Position numbers and translations under genes: made by a program
Notes under the pieces: model-generated
The model's input: only the letters and a program-made list of their open reading frames with translations
The model's database searches: none
What the model was told of the DNA's origin: nothing
Source of the DNA: Sweltsa coloradensis
Taxonomy: Eukaryota > Arthropoda > Insecta > Plecoptera > Chloroperlidae
Assembly (NCBI GenBank): GCA_024449915.1
Contig: JAMZAV010003192.1
Coordinates: 62,001-126,000 of the forward strand
Direction of reading: 5' to 3'
DNA: 64,000 nucleotides
Part shown: piece by piece, positions 20,935 through 32,099 of the stretch
Position numbering within the stretch: position 1 is the stretch's first letter
Layout of the letters: each line of letters begins with the position of its first letter

Positions 20935-22110
20935 CCTTTCCTCTGTTTTTCAGCTGCGCCAAGACAACCTGCTGAGTTTTCTAGGACTAACAATTCCTCT
21001 GTTTCAGCTACGCCAAGTCAACCTGCCGAGTCTTCTCGGACTAACAATTGACGACTGGTGATGGGCGGAGCGCTAAATCACGTGACGAGAAGGTGGGATA
21101 AATCCTCATTTCGCAAGTTGACGCCTGCTGAACGGCGCAACACTTATCACGCTCTAACTTTGTTTCCATTCGACATTTGTACAAAACCTTTAGAATAGTA
21201 TGTAGCAAACATATCATTTCTTCTCATAGTGATTATCTCGAGTTTTTAGACACATCCGTAAATTTGGTATATCGATGTACGTTTTATACATGAAAAAAAT
21301 ATCAAAGATTATAACTTTTCTCATCTTCAATTGACAAAAAACTACTGTTCGGATTTCGACATGATATCTTTTTTAATATGCATCAGACTATTTAACAAAG
21401 AAATAAATCAACTTTCTAGATAGAAAGTGCACTGAACTAAAATTTACAGCATAGAGTAATATGCAGAGTGTAGTTTTTCACGGCTCACCCGCACGTCAAA
21501 AGTGCGTATTTGTTATGAAAACACACACCTTGCATATAAGTCTATGCTGTGAATTTTCGTTCAGTGCACTTTCTATCTAGAAAGTTAATTTATTTCTTGT
21601 CTTAAGAGTCAGATGCATTCTTTGAATGAGGTCTTGTTGAAATCCGATTGAAAGTTATTTGTCAAATAGAAGTTGACAAAACTTATAATTTTTAATATTT
21701 TTTCCATGTGTAATTGTACATCGATATAACAAGTTTACGGCTGTGTCTAAAATTTCGAGATCATCACTTTTAGAAGGAATTATATGTTTACTACGTATTA
21801 TTCCAAAGTTTTTTTCCAAATTATGAATAGAATAAAAGTTAGAGCGTGATAAGTGTTGCGCCGTTCAGCAGGCGTCATCTTGCTGAATGAGGATCTATCC
21901 CACATCATTCCGCCACGTTGCTACGTGACGTCAGGGGGCGGGTAAATCACTAGTCGTCAATTCCTCTGTTTCAGCTACGCCAAGCCAACCTGCCGAGTCT
22001 TCTCGGACTAACAATTCCTCTGTTTCAGCTACGCCAAGCCAACCTGCCGAGTCTTCTCGGACTAACAATTCCTCTGTTTCAGCTGCGCCAAGCCGTTCTA
22101 CTAACAATTC
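20935..22110 (+). repeat. 54-bp minisatellite (interrupted)
   Basis: About five copies of a 54-bp unit containing CCTCTGTTTCAGCTACGCCA occupy 20935-21047 and 21958-22110. The unit encodes 18 residues (SVSATPSQPAESSRTNNS register) and gives the SGNH-like protein a repetitive tail. A palindromic MITE sits in the middle. Confidence 0.85.
21050..21958. mobile_element. 909-bp palindromic MITE
   Basis: The ends GACGACTGGTGAT and ATCACTAGTCGTC are terminal inverted repeats. The arms remain imperfectly complementary to the centre near 21500 (for example TAGATAGAAAGTGCACTGAAC at 21418 against its complement near 21565). A 4-bp AATT duplication flanks it (21046-21049, 21959-21962), and deleting the element restores the 54-bp repeat unit exactly. 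No coding capacity. Confidence 0.85.
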
Positions 22111-22149
22111 CACTTTTCATGCAGAATAATTTACAGGTCTACATCTCAA

Positions 22150-23440
22150 GCGTTCGTTTAGCCAGGTAGGAGGGGGTATGCCACAGAAAATTTCATGGGG
22201 CATTTTACTCCACATACGCACAATTTACGGAGGCATTTGAGACTTGGACTAAAGAGTTCCACCATCCCATGTCCGTGTTACGGTCACACCGAAATGCTTC
22301 CGAGATTGAAGCTATCCCTTATGATATTATATATGCATGTTAATATTGTGGTGAACCTAAGATGACCGGTTCAAATATACGGCCTAAGCAGAAGTATTAT
22401 GCTTGGGGTGTAATGTGTTTGTGGATGTCAGATTTTACAAGCACTAGAATGGATATGTTGTGAAAACTATATCTGATGTCCATAACCACTATACAGGCCT
22501 GACATTATGGAACGGTACCCAAGTAACTGACAAATGAGTGGTGAGGAGTATGAGATTGTTTCAGAATTATTAAGTTATAACGTTGGTATGAAAGATGTTA
22601 AAAGAATTGGTTGAAAAGACTTATGGTAAGAAATTAACTTCATAGGATGTTCGCAACGTTCGGCAAAAACATCGGACAGTGCAAGCTTGTGAACGCACTC
22701 TTCCACAGAAATTAATTGACGAGTTAAAAGAAATGTATAAAGATAATAAGAACATTTGTCACATTGAAATTGACCATGATAATCAACTTGTCTTCTTGAT
22801 TTTAATTCAAACCGGTCCAATGAGGAGTTTGGCAGAAAAGTATGTCGATGTGTTCTTAAGGATTGATGGCACATAACAAATTTAAAAAATTGAAGGTTAT
22901 CCTTTGTATGTAGTGATGTGTGAGGATGGCAACCAGAAAGGTCGGTCACTTGCATATTATGTTTGTGTGGTCTGAAACGAAGATGTTATTGGTAGGGCTT
23001 TTGACATGTTTGTAGAAATAAATTCATGAGTACGTCAATGTGATGTGTTTGTTATGGACAAGTTTCAAATTGAACTTAAGGTTGTAAGTCGTTGTCTTCC
23101 TGAATGTAAAATTCTCTCCTGCATCTTTCATGTCTTGAAAGCTTTCAGGGAGTGTGTAAGATCATTAGAGGGTACTTAGATCACTAACAAATTAATATTT
23201 CAGAAGATGCAATATTTATTGTTTAGTACTGGCGATGAAATTTATGAACGGCATCTCGTTGAATTAAAAGAAATTGCTCCACCTTAATTTCATGAATACT
23301 TTATTGAAAACTGAGACAAATGTAGGGAACGATTGGAAACTTACTTGAAAAAGGAATTAGGGATAGCTCATCTTAGGAATAACACTAATACTAGATAAGA
23401 AAGTCATAATCAAAAGTAAAAGAGATACTCGTTGCCCACA
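22150..23440 (+). pseudogene. Mutator-like (MULE/ZSWIM-type) transposase, degraded
   Basis: Pieces in three frames give FHGAFYSTYAQFTEAFETW, then GEPKMTGSNIRPKQKY (the zinc-binding N-terminal block), then a helix-turn part (DVRNVRQKHRTVQACERTLP), then PLYVVMCEDGNQKGRSLAYYVC and FVMDKFQIELKVVSRCLPECKILSCIFHVLKAF. That last series is the RNase H-fold core of metazoan MULE transposases, with Asp near VMCEDG and VMDK and the conserved C..H at SCIFHV. Many stops mark it as old. It continues in pieces to about 23440. Confidence 0.7.
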
Positions 23441-23599
23441 GACCATCTCCCTGCATCAGTAGCAAATTCGTTAAAGTACGTACATAATGTAGAAAACTTG
23501 TTAGGTAATGCTGCCTTGGATGAGCTCAAAACAGCCCTTAATACTCGCCATCGTGATGAGGCTCATCTCATCTCATCTCATCTGGAATTTACCCCAGAG

Positions 23600-25320
23600 A
23601 ATTGAGGAAATCGAAGATCCTAGCAATTCTCAAGCCTGGCAAACCAGCCGACGGAGCTGAAAGATTTCGCCCCATTTGCGCTCTTGAGCAGCTGCCACAA
23701 AGTTTTATAAAGTCTTATTTATAACAGAATTTAGCATGCATTTAATGAGGTCATTCCGATAGAGCAGGCTGGCCGCGCGGATCAAGTCATGTCCTTAACA
23801 ACACACATTGAAGCTGGGTTTGAGAAAAAGCTTAAAACAGAGGCAGAATTTGTGGACCTTACTGCGGCGTACGATACAGTGTTGCGTACGATACAGTGTT
23901 GCGTACGATACAGTGTTGCGTACGGGATTAATCTACAAGCTCCTGAAAGTTGTGTCATGCAAACGTATTAGGAGAATTATTAATAATATGCTGAGTAATC
24001 GCACCTTTGCAAGTTTTATGAACGATGCTAAAAGCAAGCAGATGCAGCTTAAAAATGGATTACCGCAAGGATCTGTTCTTGCTCCGCTGCTGTTTAACCT
24101 CTACATACACGAACATGCCGGAGACAAAGGCTAGACAATTTCAGTATGCAGACGACCTAGCTTTGACCTTCCAACACAAGGACATTCACGCCTCTGAACA
24201 AGTTCTCACACAAGACCTAGAAGGCCTGAGGGCTTACTTCAAAAATTGGAGACTCACCCCCAGCCTCAGTAAAACGGAATCAGCGTGTTTTAATTTAAAC
24301 AACAAGATGGCCCACATCCCGCTTCAAGTAGTTTTCAACGGCGCTGTACTCGCATATATACTAATATACTTAACTATACTTTTACTATATTAACATGTCT
24401 TTCATCCAAAGTAAATAACCTAATTGATACACTTGCTTCTACCACATGGGGAGCCTCGCCCGCTACATTGCGCACTGCTGCCCTTGCTCTGGTGTACTCT
24501 CCAACAGAGTGGTGTACTCTCCAACAGATTGGTGTACTCTTTAACAGAGTGGTGTACTCTCCAACAGAGTACTGTGCTCTGGCTTGGCTGAACAGCACGT
24601 ATACTCGGATGGTAGATACGCAGCTCAATATTTCAATGAGGACGAATTCCCGGACAAACAGATCAACGCCGACTCAATGGCTACCAGTCCTGAGCAATAT
24701 CACCCTGCCATCATTAAGACGCTCAAAAGCGTTCCTCAGAAAATTCGACAAAATGTGCCAAAACCAGAATTTGCCTATTCATGAAGATTACGATATAATT
24801 AATTACCGATAATGTCCTACCACTGAGCTATATTCCTATTAAATATCGATCTATGTTGTTCCTCACATCGTACGATTGTGGGGCCTAACCAGGGTTGGCT
24901 TGTCGCTTGATTAAATGTCCCCCACTGAAATCAGTATATAACGTGGGCAACTCTATAATAAATTACACATAAGGGAATTGTAACTCAACACTTCGACAGT
25001 AATGTGGAATGGAAAGGATGTGGACGGAATTCTCACCAAACTCACTAATTGTAGACCCAACTACTCCCCTACTCCCATACAAGGCTTTGACCTGCCCAGA
25101 CACCTGTGGACCAGACTAAACCGCATAAGAACCAATCATGGTCGATGCGCAGACTCCCTGTTCAAGTGGGGCGCGATACCATCCAACGCCTGTGACTGTG
25201 GCGAACCTCGTCAGACCATCTACCTAATTGTGAGGGAATGCCGCCTACGCTCGTACCAAGGCGACTAGTCCGAGATCCATGGAGCAACACCTGACGCGTT
25301 GACCTGGCTGGCTGTCTTAA
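23600..25320 (+). pseudogene. LINE reverse transcriptase and C-terminal zinc domain, broken
   Basis: The translation gives KILAILKPGKPADGAERFRP, FVDLTAAYDTV, LKNGLPQGSVLAPLLFNLYI and FQYADDLAL, the reverse transcriptase core with its YADD site (about 24147). The C-terminal part follows, with a GFDLPRHLWTRLNRIRTNHGRC block and a CDCGEPRQT zinc motif (about 25193). A 17-bp unit is repeated three times at 23870-23930 and a 20-bp unit about four times at 24490-24570, each breaking the frame. It lies inside the Mutator-like element. Confidence 0.8.
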
Positions 25321-25900
25321 ATTTATGTTTATGACTTACAAGTCTTAACGACTTTTTTGTTTTACATCCTTGAAATTGTTGAATTTTAAGCTGTTGCTTC
25401 CATACGCTTAATAATAAAATTTGCCATAACATGAACTTGCACAACTGATATTGTCAAATAACTTTTTTCTCAGCTTGAAAAGGCAAAGGATGAAAGGTAT
25501 ACTTTCAGCAATGCCACTATGCATGTTACTATTGATACTGGTAAAAAAGTGTATGTTGTGAAAGACGATTAAACCAAGGTACATGTTCATTAAGAATCCG
25601 ATAAAAACTTCCTTGTTCACATATATTTAAGGCAAGGGGTGTCATGGGACTGCAAATCTTTGAGGAACAACTTTTTTACAATAGATGCAAAAATAAGACT
25701 TTCTAAGAACATCTGAAAGTCTCGTCCTGTGCCCCAAGCTCTTCTGTTACAGATATTCCAGATTGCCCTAAGCTACTGGTTGACCGTCCGAAAACAGAGG
25801 GTAGAAAATTCAACCTAGCCATGGACCATTTCAAAAAAACAGCCACCTTTTTTAACTTGTGGTCTTGTGGTTTATGATTTAATTTAACCATGGCATTGGC
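25321..25900 (+). other. Probable remnant of the Mutator-like element
   Basis: Short frames such as RYTFSNATMHVTIDTGKKVYVV resemble the stretch before the SWIM domain of MULE transposases, but stops are frequent and no complete C.C...C.H motif is left. I infer continuity with the transposase at 22150 from position only. Confidence 0.35.
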
Positions 25901-27028
25901 ATGTTTGACTTTTGGTTCAATGATTTACGACAAAATTTTGTAGTTGATGGCGAGTCAAGTGACAAGAAAAGAGGCAATCATACTACTTCTAACGAGCTAA
26001 TAAATCCCATTTCAGATTGCGACAAGTTATTGGGGGTTAATGATCCAGCTAATGTAACAGGTGATATAAATATTAATAATTCAGTGGAGGAAGATGATCC
26101 CACTGAAATTATTGGTATCGGTGATGAGTCTATTAGTGATGATGATAGTTACATCAGTATGTTGGACAAGTTAAGGGACGTTCTTAAAATTCCAGTTGTG
26201 ACCAGGAGGCGTGGGAGGCCAAAGGGACATGAAAACATGAACACTCCACCTGACTCGCACTTTTGGTTTCCACAGGCCAAACTAACATTTGCAGATCGAG
26301 ACATTGTGCTTGCTGACAAGTGGCTTAATGATGATCACATTCTTGTTAATCTGTTACTAACTAAGAATGCTTATCCCAATATAGCAGGACTTCAGCACAG
26401 TGCTCTTGGTCAGAGCCTTGCCTTTAACCATGTCCAAAACAAGACAATGAATATGATACAGATAGTACATGGTGGGTCATTTTTCATTGGGTGACCATAA
26501 CCAACATCGATTGCCCCGAAAATTCGTTATATGTTTATGATTCAATGTTGTCCAGTAACCTTATTGATGTTCATGTCCAAGTAGCTAATTAAGCAAAATC
26601 TATGAAGGAGTCAATTACGATTGTAAAGCGAGTTCGTCAGGTGAAAACCGGTTCCAGTGCTTGTGGATTATTTGCCATAGCAAATGCCTTTGCTTTGGCT
26701 TTAGGAATGGATATGGAAGGGTATGATTTTATCCAAACTCAGATGAAAGACCATCTTTTACTTTGTTTAGATAATAATGTTCTGTTGCCATTCCCTACAC
26801 GTAAGAAAATGAGTACCCGGCCATTGCAACCAGTAATAACTAATGTACCAGAATATTGTTCGTGTAGATTGCCACAAGTGGTTAAGAAAAGTAGTGGATA
26901 TTTTAAGAGGTTAAATGATATGGTAGAATGTTGTACCTGTTTACAGTGGTACCACTTATCATGTCTGGCAAAAAATAGTCAGTTGCTGATTTAAAGGAAA
27001 CCGATTTCAAATGCGAGCAGTGCGGGTA
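25901..27028 (+). pseudogene. Ulp1-type (C48) cysteine protease with PHD finger, frameshifted
   Basis: The first frame (25901-26494) has an acidic N-terminus, a basic RRRGRPKGH AT-hook-like motif and DKWLNDDHILVNLLL, the substrate-groove block of Ulp1/SENP proteases. After a one-base frameshift at about 26485 it reads HWVTITNID (catalytic His), YVYDSM (catalytic Asp) and, at about 26655, SSACGLFAIANAFAL with the catalytic Cys. The tail has CSCRLPQ...VECCTCLQWYHLSCL, a PHD-type zinc finger. Such proteases accompany MULE transposons in several lineages. The gene is broken at least twice. Confidence 0.75.
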
Positions 27029-27795
27029 AAGCTATGAATATGTAGTTATGTCTTTTGCCTACACTGAAGTGCTAATGTTACGTATAAAATGATATTAAGA
27101 TCACCTACCATCACCTGTGGCGTACACTATTTGTAAAATGCCTGTGATATTTTGATCGAATCGGCTCTGGTTCTTTGTTACGTGAGTAACTTTGTGATAA
27201 TGTCGATACCGGTATGTATTATGATGATCCATCTTTACATACAATAGTGATACATGTGATGTGATATATTTTGTGGACCAACTAACATACCATTGTGAAG
27301 CGCAGCGCTCGAGTACGCGGTCTGGTGAGAACTTGTTAAAGTAGAGTTTAGTTGATCAGAAATCGTAGCGCTACCGCGCCGCACGGCTAATGCCAAACTT
27401 TGCCATTTATTCTGCGTATTATTTTGCTATTTAGATGACATATACAATCTTATATTGTATGTTTCTTGAGAACAATACCATCATTTACCTCCAATAGACG
27501 GGGTTTTAGACAAATTAAACGTAAAAACACACTTAGTTCAAGTTGATCAAATAAACTCGGCGACGGTTCTGAGATTTCTTATTCGTTGCTCCTCCCAATA
27601 ACAAATACAACAAATTTGTTGGCTCTCCATAATTATAATACCATACAAACTTTGAAATGTATGTATCTGTGTTAAATATTTTTGAACTGTTTTTACTTTA
27701 GTTTTTATATTATTGAAATCAGTCTGTGATATACACCCTAGTTTTTTTTTTTAATTAGGCCTACTTTAGTGTTTCGTAAACTTCCTTTGTGATGT
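27029..27795. other. AT-rich spacer, no supported gene
   Basis: I find no recognisable coding region or clear repeat end here. It may include the 3' flank of the Mutator-like element, but no terminal repeat was identified. Confidence 0.45.
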
Positions 27796-28670
27796 ACTAG
27801 GAAAACGCTTTAGTCCCGCCGCGTTGATGGATGAGCGTAATTGATGGATGAGCGTAATTGGTGCATTGAGCGGCCATGTGTTATACAGATGGTATTTAAA
27901 GTGATTTCATTTTCCAATTGCTAATGGGCTCCGAACACGCTTGGTAATATTGTTGTGAAAAAATCATTACAATCGGATAAAGCATGTAGGTGTTATAAGC
28001 CGAAGAACATTTTTTTAAACTGAAAAAAGCGTAAAATTGCGATTTTCATGAGAAATAATTTTTGATTGCGCTCAAATTTCGAACGAATATATTAATTCAT
28101 AGAATAAAGGTTCAGTATAAAAATCATTACAATCAAATAAAGCATGTAGGTGTTATAAGATGAAGACAATTTTAAAAAATCGTAAAAAATCGTAAAATTG
28201 CGATTTTAATGAGAAATAAATTTTCGATTGCGCTCAAATTTCACATGAATATATTAATTTATAAAATTAAGGTTCTGGGAAATATAAATTACAATCGAAT
28301 AAAGGATATAGGTATGAGTCGAAGAAATGTTTAAGGATTTTTTTTTAAATACAAAAAAATCATATAATTGCAATTTTAATGAGAAATAATATTTAGATTG
28401 TGCTCAAAAACGTGGCAGTTCTAAGTTTAGAGATTTCGAAGGCCTCCTTAAAATTTCATCGCAATTGGAGTATCGGTTTAGCCGGAATCGTGTTAACAAA
28501 CACACAAAAATACAAACAAAAACAAAAAAGAAAAACGAAAAAAATCGAAAAATTGCGATTTTCATGAGAAATAATTTTTCGATCGATTTTTCGTACATGG
28601 CAGTTCTAAGTTCAGAGATTTTAAAGGTCTACAGAAAATCTCATCGCAATTGGAGTAAGCTATTGATGGT
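27796..28670 (+). repeat. Tandem array of ~160-bp units with a MITE-like end
   Basis: The block begins ACTAGGAAAACGC, the same 13-base terminus as arm X at 6411. From 27961 a unit containing AATCATTACAATC, GCATGTAGGTGTTATAAG and ATTGCGATTTTCATGAGAAA recurs at 28121 and about 28285, and partially near 28540, so the period is about 160 bp. The unit is AT-rich and non-coding. The array ends at a LINE reverse transcriptase. Confidence 0.7.
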
Positions 28671-30370
28671 GAACAATTCCGTCCAATAAACATACTCCAC
28701 ATAATTGATAAAGTACTGGAAACGATTGTGCATGAACAACTTACTAATTACTTTGAAGAAAATAACTTAATTATTAACGAACAATCAGGTTTTCGTCAAA
28801 GACATAGCTGTGAATCAGCTCTCCAAACAGTAATTGAATATTTAATTAATAACAACACTAAGAAGAGTTTTACCATTGCTGTTTTCTTAGACCTCAAAAA
28901 AGCTTTTGATACCATTGACAGAACAATCTTAATTGAAAAGTTAAAAAAATATGGAATAAAAGGTAATGTAATTAGATGGATTACATCATATTTAAACGGT
29001 AGGATGCAAAAAGTGAAAGTCAATGGTTCCTTTTCTAGTACCACATACAATAACATAGGTGTACCTCAAGGCTCGAAATTGGGACCATTACTGTTCATAA
29101 TTTACATCAATGACATAGCTTATATTCTTCGGTTTTCTATTATTCACTTATATGCAGATGATGCACTAATTTTGTGCTCTGGTACTGATATCATAAATAT
29201 AATAAACAATTTGAAGTTAGACATAAGACACCTGGAAATTTGGTTGCAAGCCAATAAAATGCAACCAAATGTCAATAAATCTAAGGTTATGTTATTCTGC
29301 TCTCAACAAATGAGGGTAAACTTAGGACAAAATGTGATCAACATTCAGATTAATAATGATATTCTTGAAGTGGTAAAGATAATGAAATATTTGGGCATAT
29401 TAATCGATGATAACCTGACTTTTAAACCTCATGGTGACCAAATTATTAAAAAGATGGCAAAAAAATTGGTTTATTCATGAGAATCCACGGGCATGTGTCC
29501 TTGGATGCTAAAGTTATGTTATACAGAGCCATTATATCTCCACATGTTGATTACTGTAGTTCAATTCTGTTTTTACTTGGTCAAAATGAAATTATGACTT
29601 TACAAAAATTACAAAATAAGGCAATGAGAAGTATTCTTAGAGTAAAAAGAAGTACGTCTATAGTTAAAATGTGCAATGCACTGGGGTGGCTACAAGTAAA
29701 ACACAGAATCCTACTAAATACTTTTGTGTTTTTTACAAAAAACTTATCGAGGACTTACTACTACATTTGTACAGGTTAAGAACCTACACAGTTATCACAC
29801 ACGCAGAGCCGCTAATATTCATGTTCAAAGATCAATAAACAAAGTGCAAGATAAATCAATATTTACAAAAGGACTCAGGATATTTAACAGAATCCCGGAG
29901 GAAATACGCAAAAAAAATCCTGTCCATTTTAGAAGGGAATGTAGTAATCTCATAAAAGCAGGAAAACTCTGTGCTAAACCATATGAGAAAAGCTCATTTT
30001 GGGATACTTCCTGAATTTGTATCAATATGTATTATACTAACATATTATGACTGTGTAGTTTAGGAGGGCCAAATATTTTATATTATTTATTACATTATTT
30101 GTTTATTATGTACTGTATTGCATATGTAATAAGGTAATTATAAAATGATGACTCAAGTCTTGATTGCTTTGCCAAGACATGGACTATTATATATTTTATA
30201 TCTCTGTCCAGTAGTAGTAGGCTCTATGTAATTTCATATTAATTTACATATTAATTTGGCTTGTGTTAGTATTTTTAATGTATTTTTAATGTAATGTATT
30301 TTTTAATGATTATGTGATTTAATGTATGGTATTATATTGTATTTGTGAACATGTTATTTTGTAAAAATAG
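28671..30370 (+). mobile_element. CR1/L2-group LINE, 5'-truncated
   Basis: Begins inside the reverse transcriptase (FRPINILHIIDKVLE) and runs to an AT-rich 3' UTR. The 5' half with ORF1 and endonuclease is absent. A fragment of the same clade lies inverted at 60896-62056. Confidence 0.8.
28728..30014 (+). pseudogene. LINE reverse transcriptase
   Basis: FLDLKKAFDTIDRTIL, NGSFSSTTYNNIGVPQGSKL and HLYADDALIL (about 29150) give the three core reverse transcriptase blocks, and KIMKYLGILIDDNLTF gives the thumb-region motif. Reading moves frame at about 29478 and again at about 29762. The C-terminal helical region (LQKLQNKAMRSILRV, RIFNRIPEEIR) is typical of CR1/L2-group ORF2 proteins. Confidence 0.85.
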
Positions 30371-30374
30371 CAAG

Positions 30375-31564
30375 TAGAGATGTAAAATTTCCGTAAAGAT
30401 AAATCTCGGAAATTTTTTGGAAATTTTCCGGAAATATTTCCGTGCCTAAAATACATGCAAATTGCAAATTTAATGTGGTGGAGTGTAAGGATACGGTTAC
30501 CTGAGTTGGTATGCAGGATGATAATATTGAATCCTACATAGAGATGATACAGGCTTATCCATTAGACCTAATTAGTAATTACTATATACAAAATTAGTAA
30601 ATTGTATTAATTTGTCCTGAAATTTAATAGGAGATGTAGTAGAGTTGGAAATGTTTCTTAATACACAAACAAAATATATAGAGTATTATTTTATTGTAAC
30701 ATAGGACCCTAGTTTATGTAGATAAATAATTAGGCCTACAGTTATGACTGCCATTTTGTTGTGTGACCTGACACTAACATCATCTTCATCTTCATCGGAA
30801 GAAGTGATAAGAAGTCTGCTCCTAGTCCCGTTTCCAGTATTATTACCAGATCTATTAGGTGTGGTAGGTGTAGACCCACTGCCACTGGTAGCGTGTTGTG
30901 TGAGCTTAAACTTTTTCTTAACATCTGAAGGACATTTAAAACACCCCTCCAAGTGCTTTTGCATCCTTGTAACATTCATGATGTACAGTTTTGCACAGAA
31001 CTTGCACCCATAGGAATCATTTTTCGTGTTAACTTGTGGTTGTTTTATAAAGTAACTTCTTATTAGTTTATGTTGATGTTTCCCCATACTGCAAACTTAC
31101 AAACTAGGCCTAGGCCTACACTAAAACAATTAATACAATGTGAACTTGTCACTTGTCACATTCACATGTAGATCAACCCTTTTTCTTCTTGTTTTTTGTG
31201 GCCTTGGTTGCTTGGACCATGTGGCCAGTTAATATCTAGGTATTTTATTGCATTAAGAATAACTTGAGAATAACTTTATTCAACTTGATGTGCACATGGT
31301 ACATGCATAACTCATTCATTCATAAGTAATAAAAATAAGAACAAAAGGGAAATGGAAAAAGCTGGTGTCATGAGTTTGAAACTATATATTAGCATTATTT
31401 CCAATTGCACTGCCACCTCATTCCTTTACATCTTTGCTACATTTGTGCGGGAAATTTAAAATATATTTCCGGAAATTTTCCGGAAAGATAAACTCGGAAA
31501 TTTTCCGGAAATATTTCCATTTCCGGAAAATTTCCCGTGGAAATATTTCCCATTTACATCCCTA
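30375..31564 (-). mobile_element. Short hAT element with BED finger only
   Basis: The ends are TAGAGATGTAAAATTTCC and, in reverse complement, TAGGGATGTAAATGGG, matching the hAT end pattern. Both subterminal regions are packed with TTTCCGGAAA-type words in inverted copies. At 1,190 bp it is far too short for a full transposase. An 8-bp duplication is not clear (ATAGCAAG against TTACAGAT). Confidence 0.7.
30686..31087 (-). CDS. BED-type zinc finger fragment of hAT transposase
   Basis: The frame starts at ATG 31087. Residues about 27-50 hold CKFCAKLYIMNVTRMQKHL followed by EGCFKC, the C..C...H....C spacing of BED fingers at the N-terminus of hAT transposases, which bind the element ends in the nucleus. 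A Ser/Thr/Gly linker and an acidic patch (SSDEDEDD) follow. No catalytic hAT domain remains. The last 20 or so codons read into intron-like sequence. Confidence 0.65.
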   Translation of the reverse strand: MGKHQHKLIRSYFIKQPQVNTKNDSYGCKFCAKLYIMNVTRMQKHLEGCFKCPSDVKKKFKLTQHATSGSGSTPTTPNRSGNNTGNGTRSRLLITSSDEDEDDVSVRSHNKMAVITVGLIIYLHKLGSYVTIK

Positions 31565-32099
31565 TTACAGATGCAGCGACGCAGCTGAAAGTTTCATTGA
31601 GTGTCCATTGAATATAAAATTTGACACTTCTTTTAGGTTTATTGATGATCAAAGTTATCTCTGAGACGCGGCAATATTGGCAGTGATTCTCAACCGGTGT
31701 CCCCCCTAAAACTCCCTCAAAATGTGCCGCTAAAGAGTTTGTTTGTTTTGACCTACTTTGGTGATAAATGATAATAATATGCAAGACCATGTTGAAATGA
31801 AAAATTGTGATTGTTAAAATATTATTTATGCAATCTAATTAATGAATAATATGTGGGTAATTTCCAAAAATATTGCCTCTTTCTCAAAAACATACTTTAC
31901 CAATAATTCAAACACCAAACCATTCAGTTCAGTTGCTGCTTTGCTCATGCAGAAAAAAGACGAAGCGTAATCGTGTCGTACAACAGCAGTTAATAAATTA
32001 TCGGATATATTATATTAAATATGATTTAATACAATGGTTATAACTAAGATATGTTGACAGCTGGAATGTCATTAAATTATTATTTAATGATTTCGTATT
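31565..32099. other. Spacer, no supported gene
   Basis: AT-rich sequence between the hAT end and the I-type LINE. I see no coding region in it. Confidence 0.45.

Larger units (their letters stand above)
20281..22129 (+). pseudogene. SGNH-hydrolase-like protein with 18-residue repeats, broken
   Basis: From ATG 20281, just after a pyrimidine tract and TAG acceptor, the translation gives FIVGDSMVKHLP, the nucleophile GDS block of SGNH esterases. After stops near 20371 it continues as DLDDLIHQVKRDNPAIVVIVSGILPRS, DVNRKLKELC and NWGGLHLSPLGSRHLSAGM; the last block normally reads D..H, but the Asp is replaced by Gly. A local duplication (CAATGTGTTCCGCAACCA at 20459 and 20490) shifts the frame. The C-terminus is a repeated Ser/Thr/Pro segment ending at TAA 22127-22129. 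Related SGNH proteins occur in CR1-type LINE ORF1s and in many uncharacterised invertebrate genes; I cannot say which this was. Confidence 0.6.

Noticed and set aside
27961..28670. CRISPR-like array
   Set aside because: Units are about 160 bp, contiguous and diverged, without alternation of repeat and spacer. This is eukaryotic satellite-like DNA.
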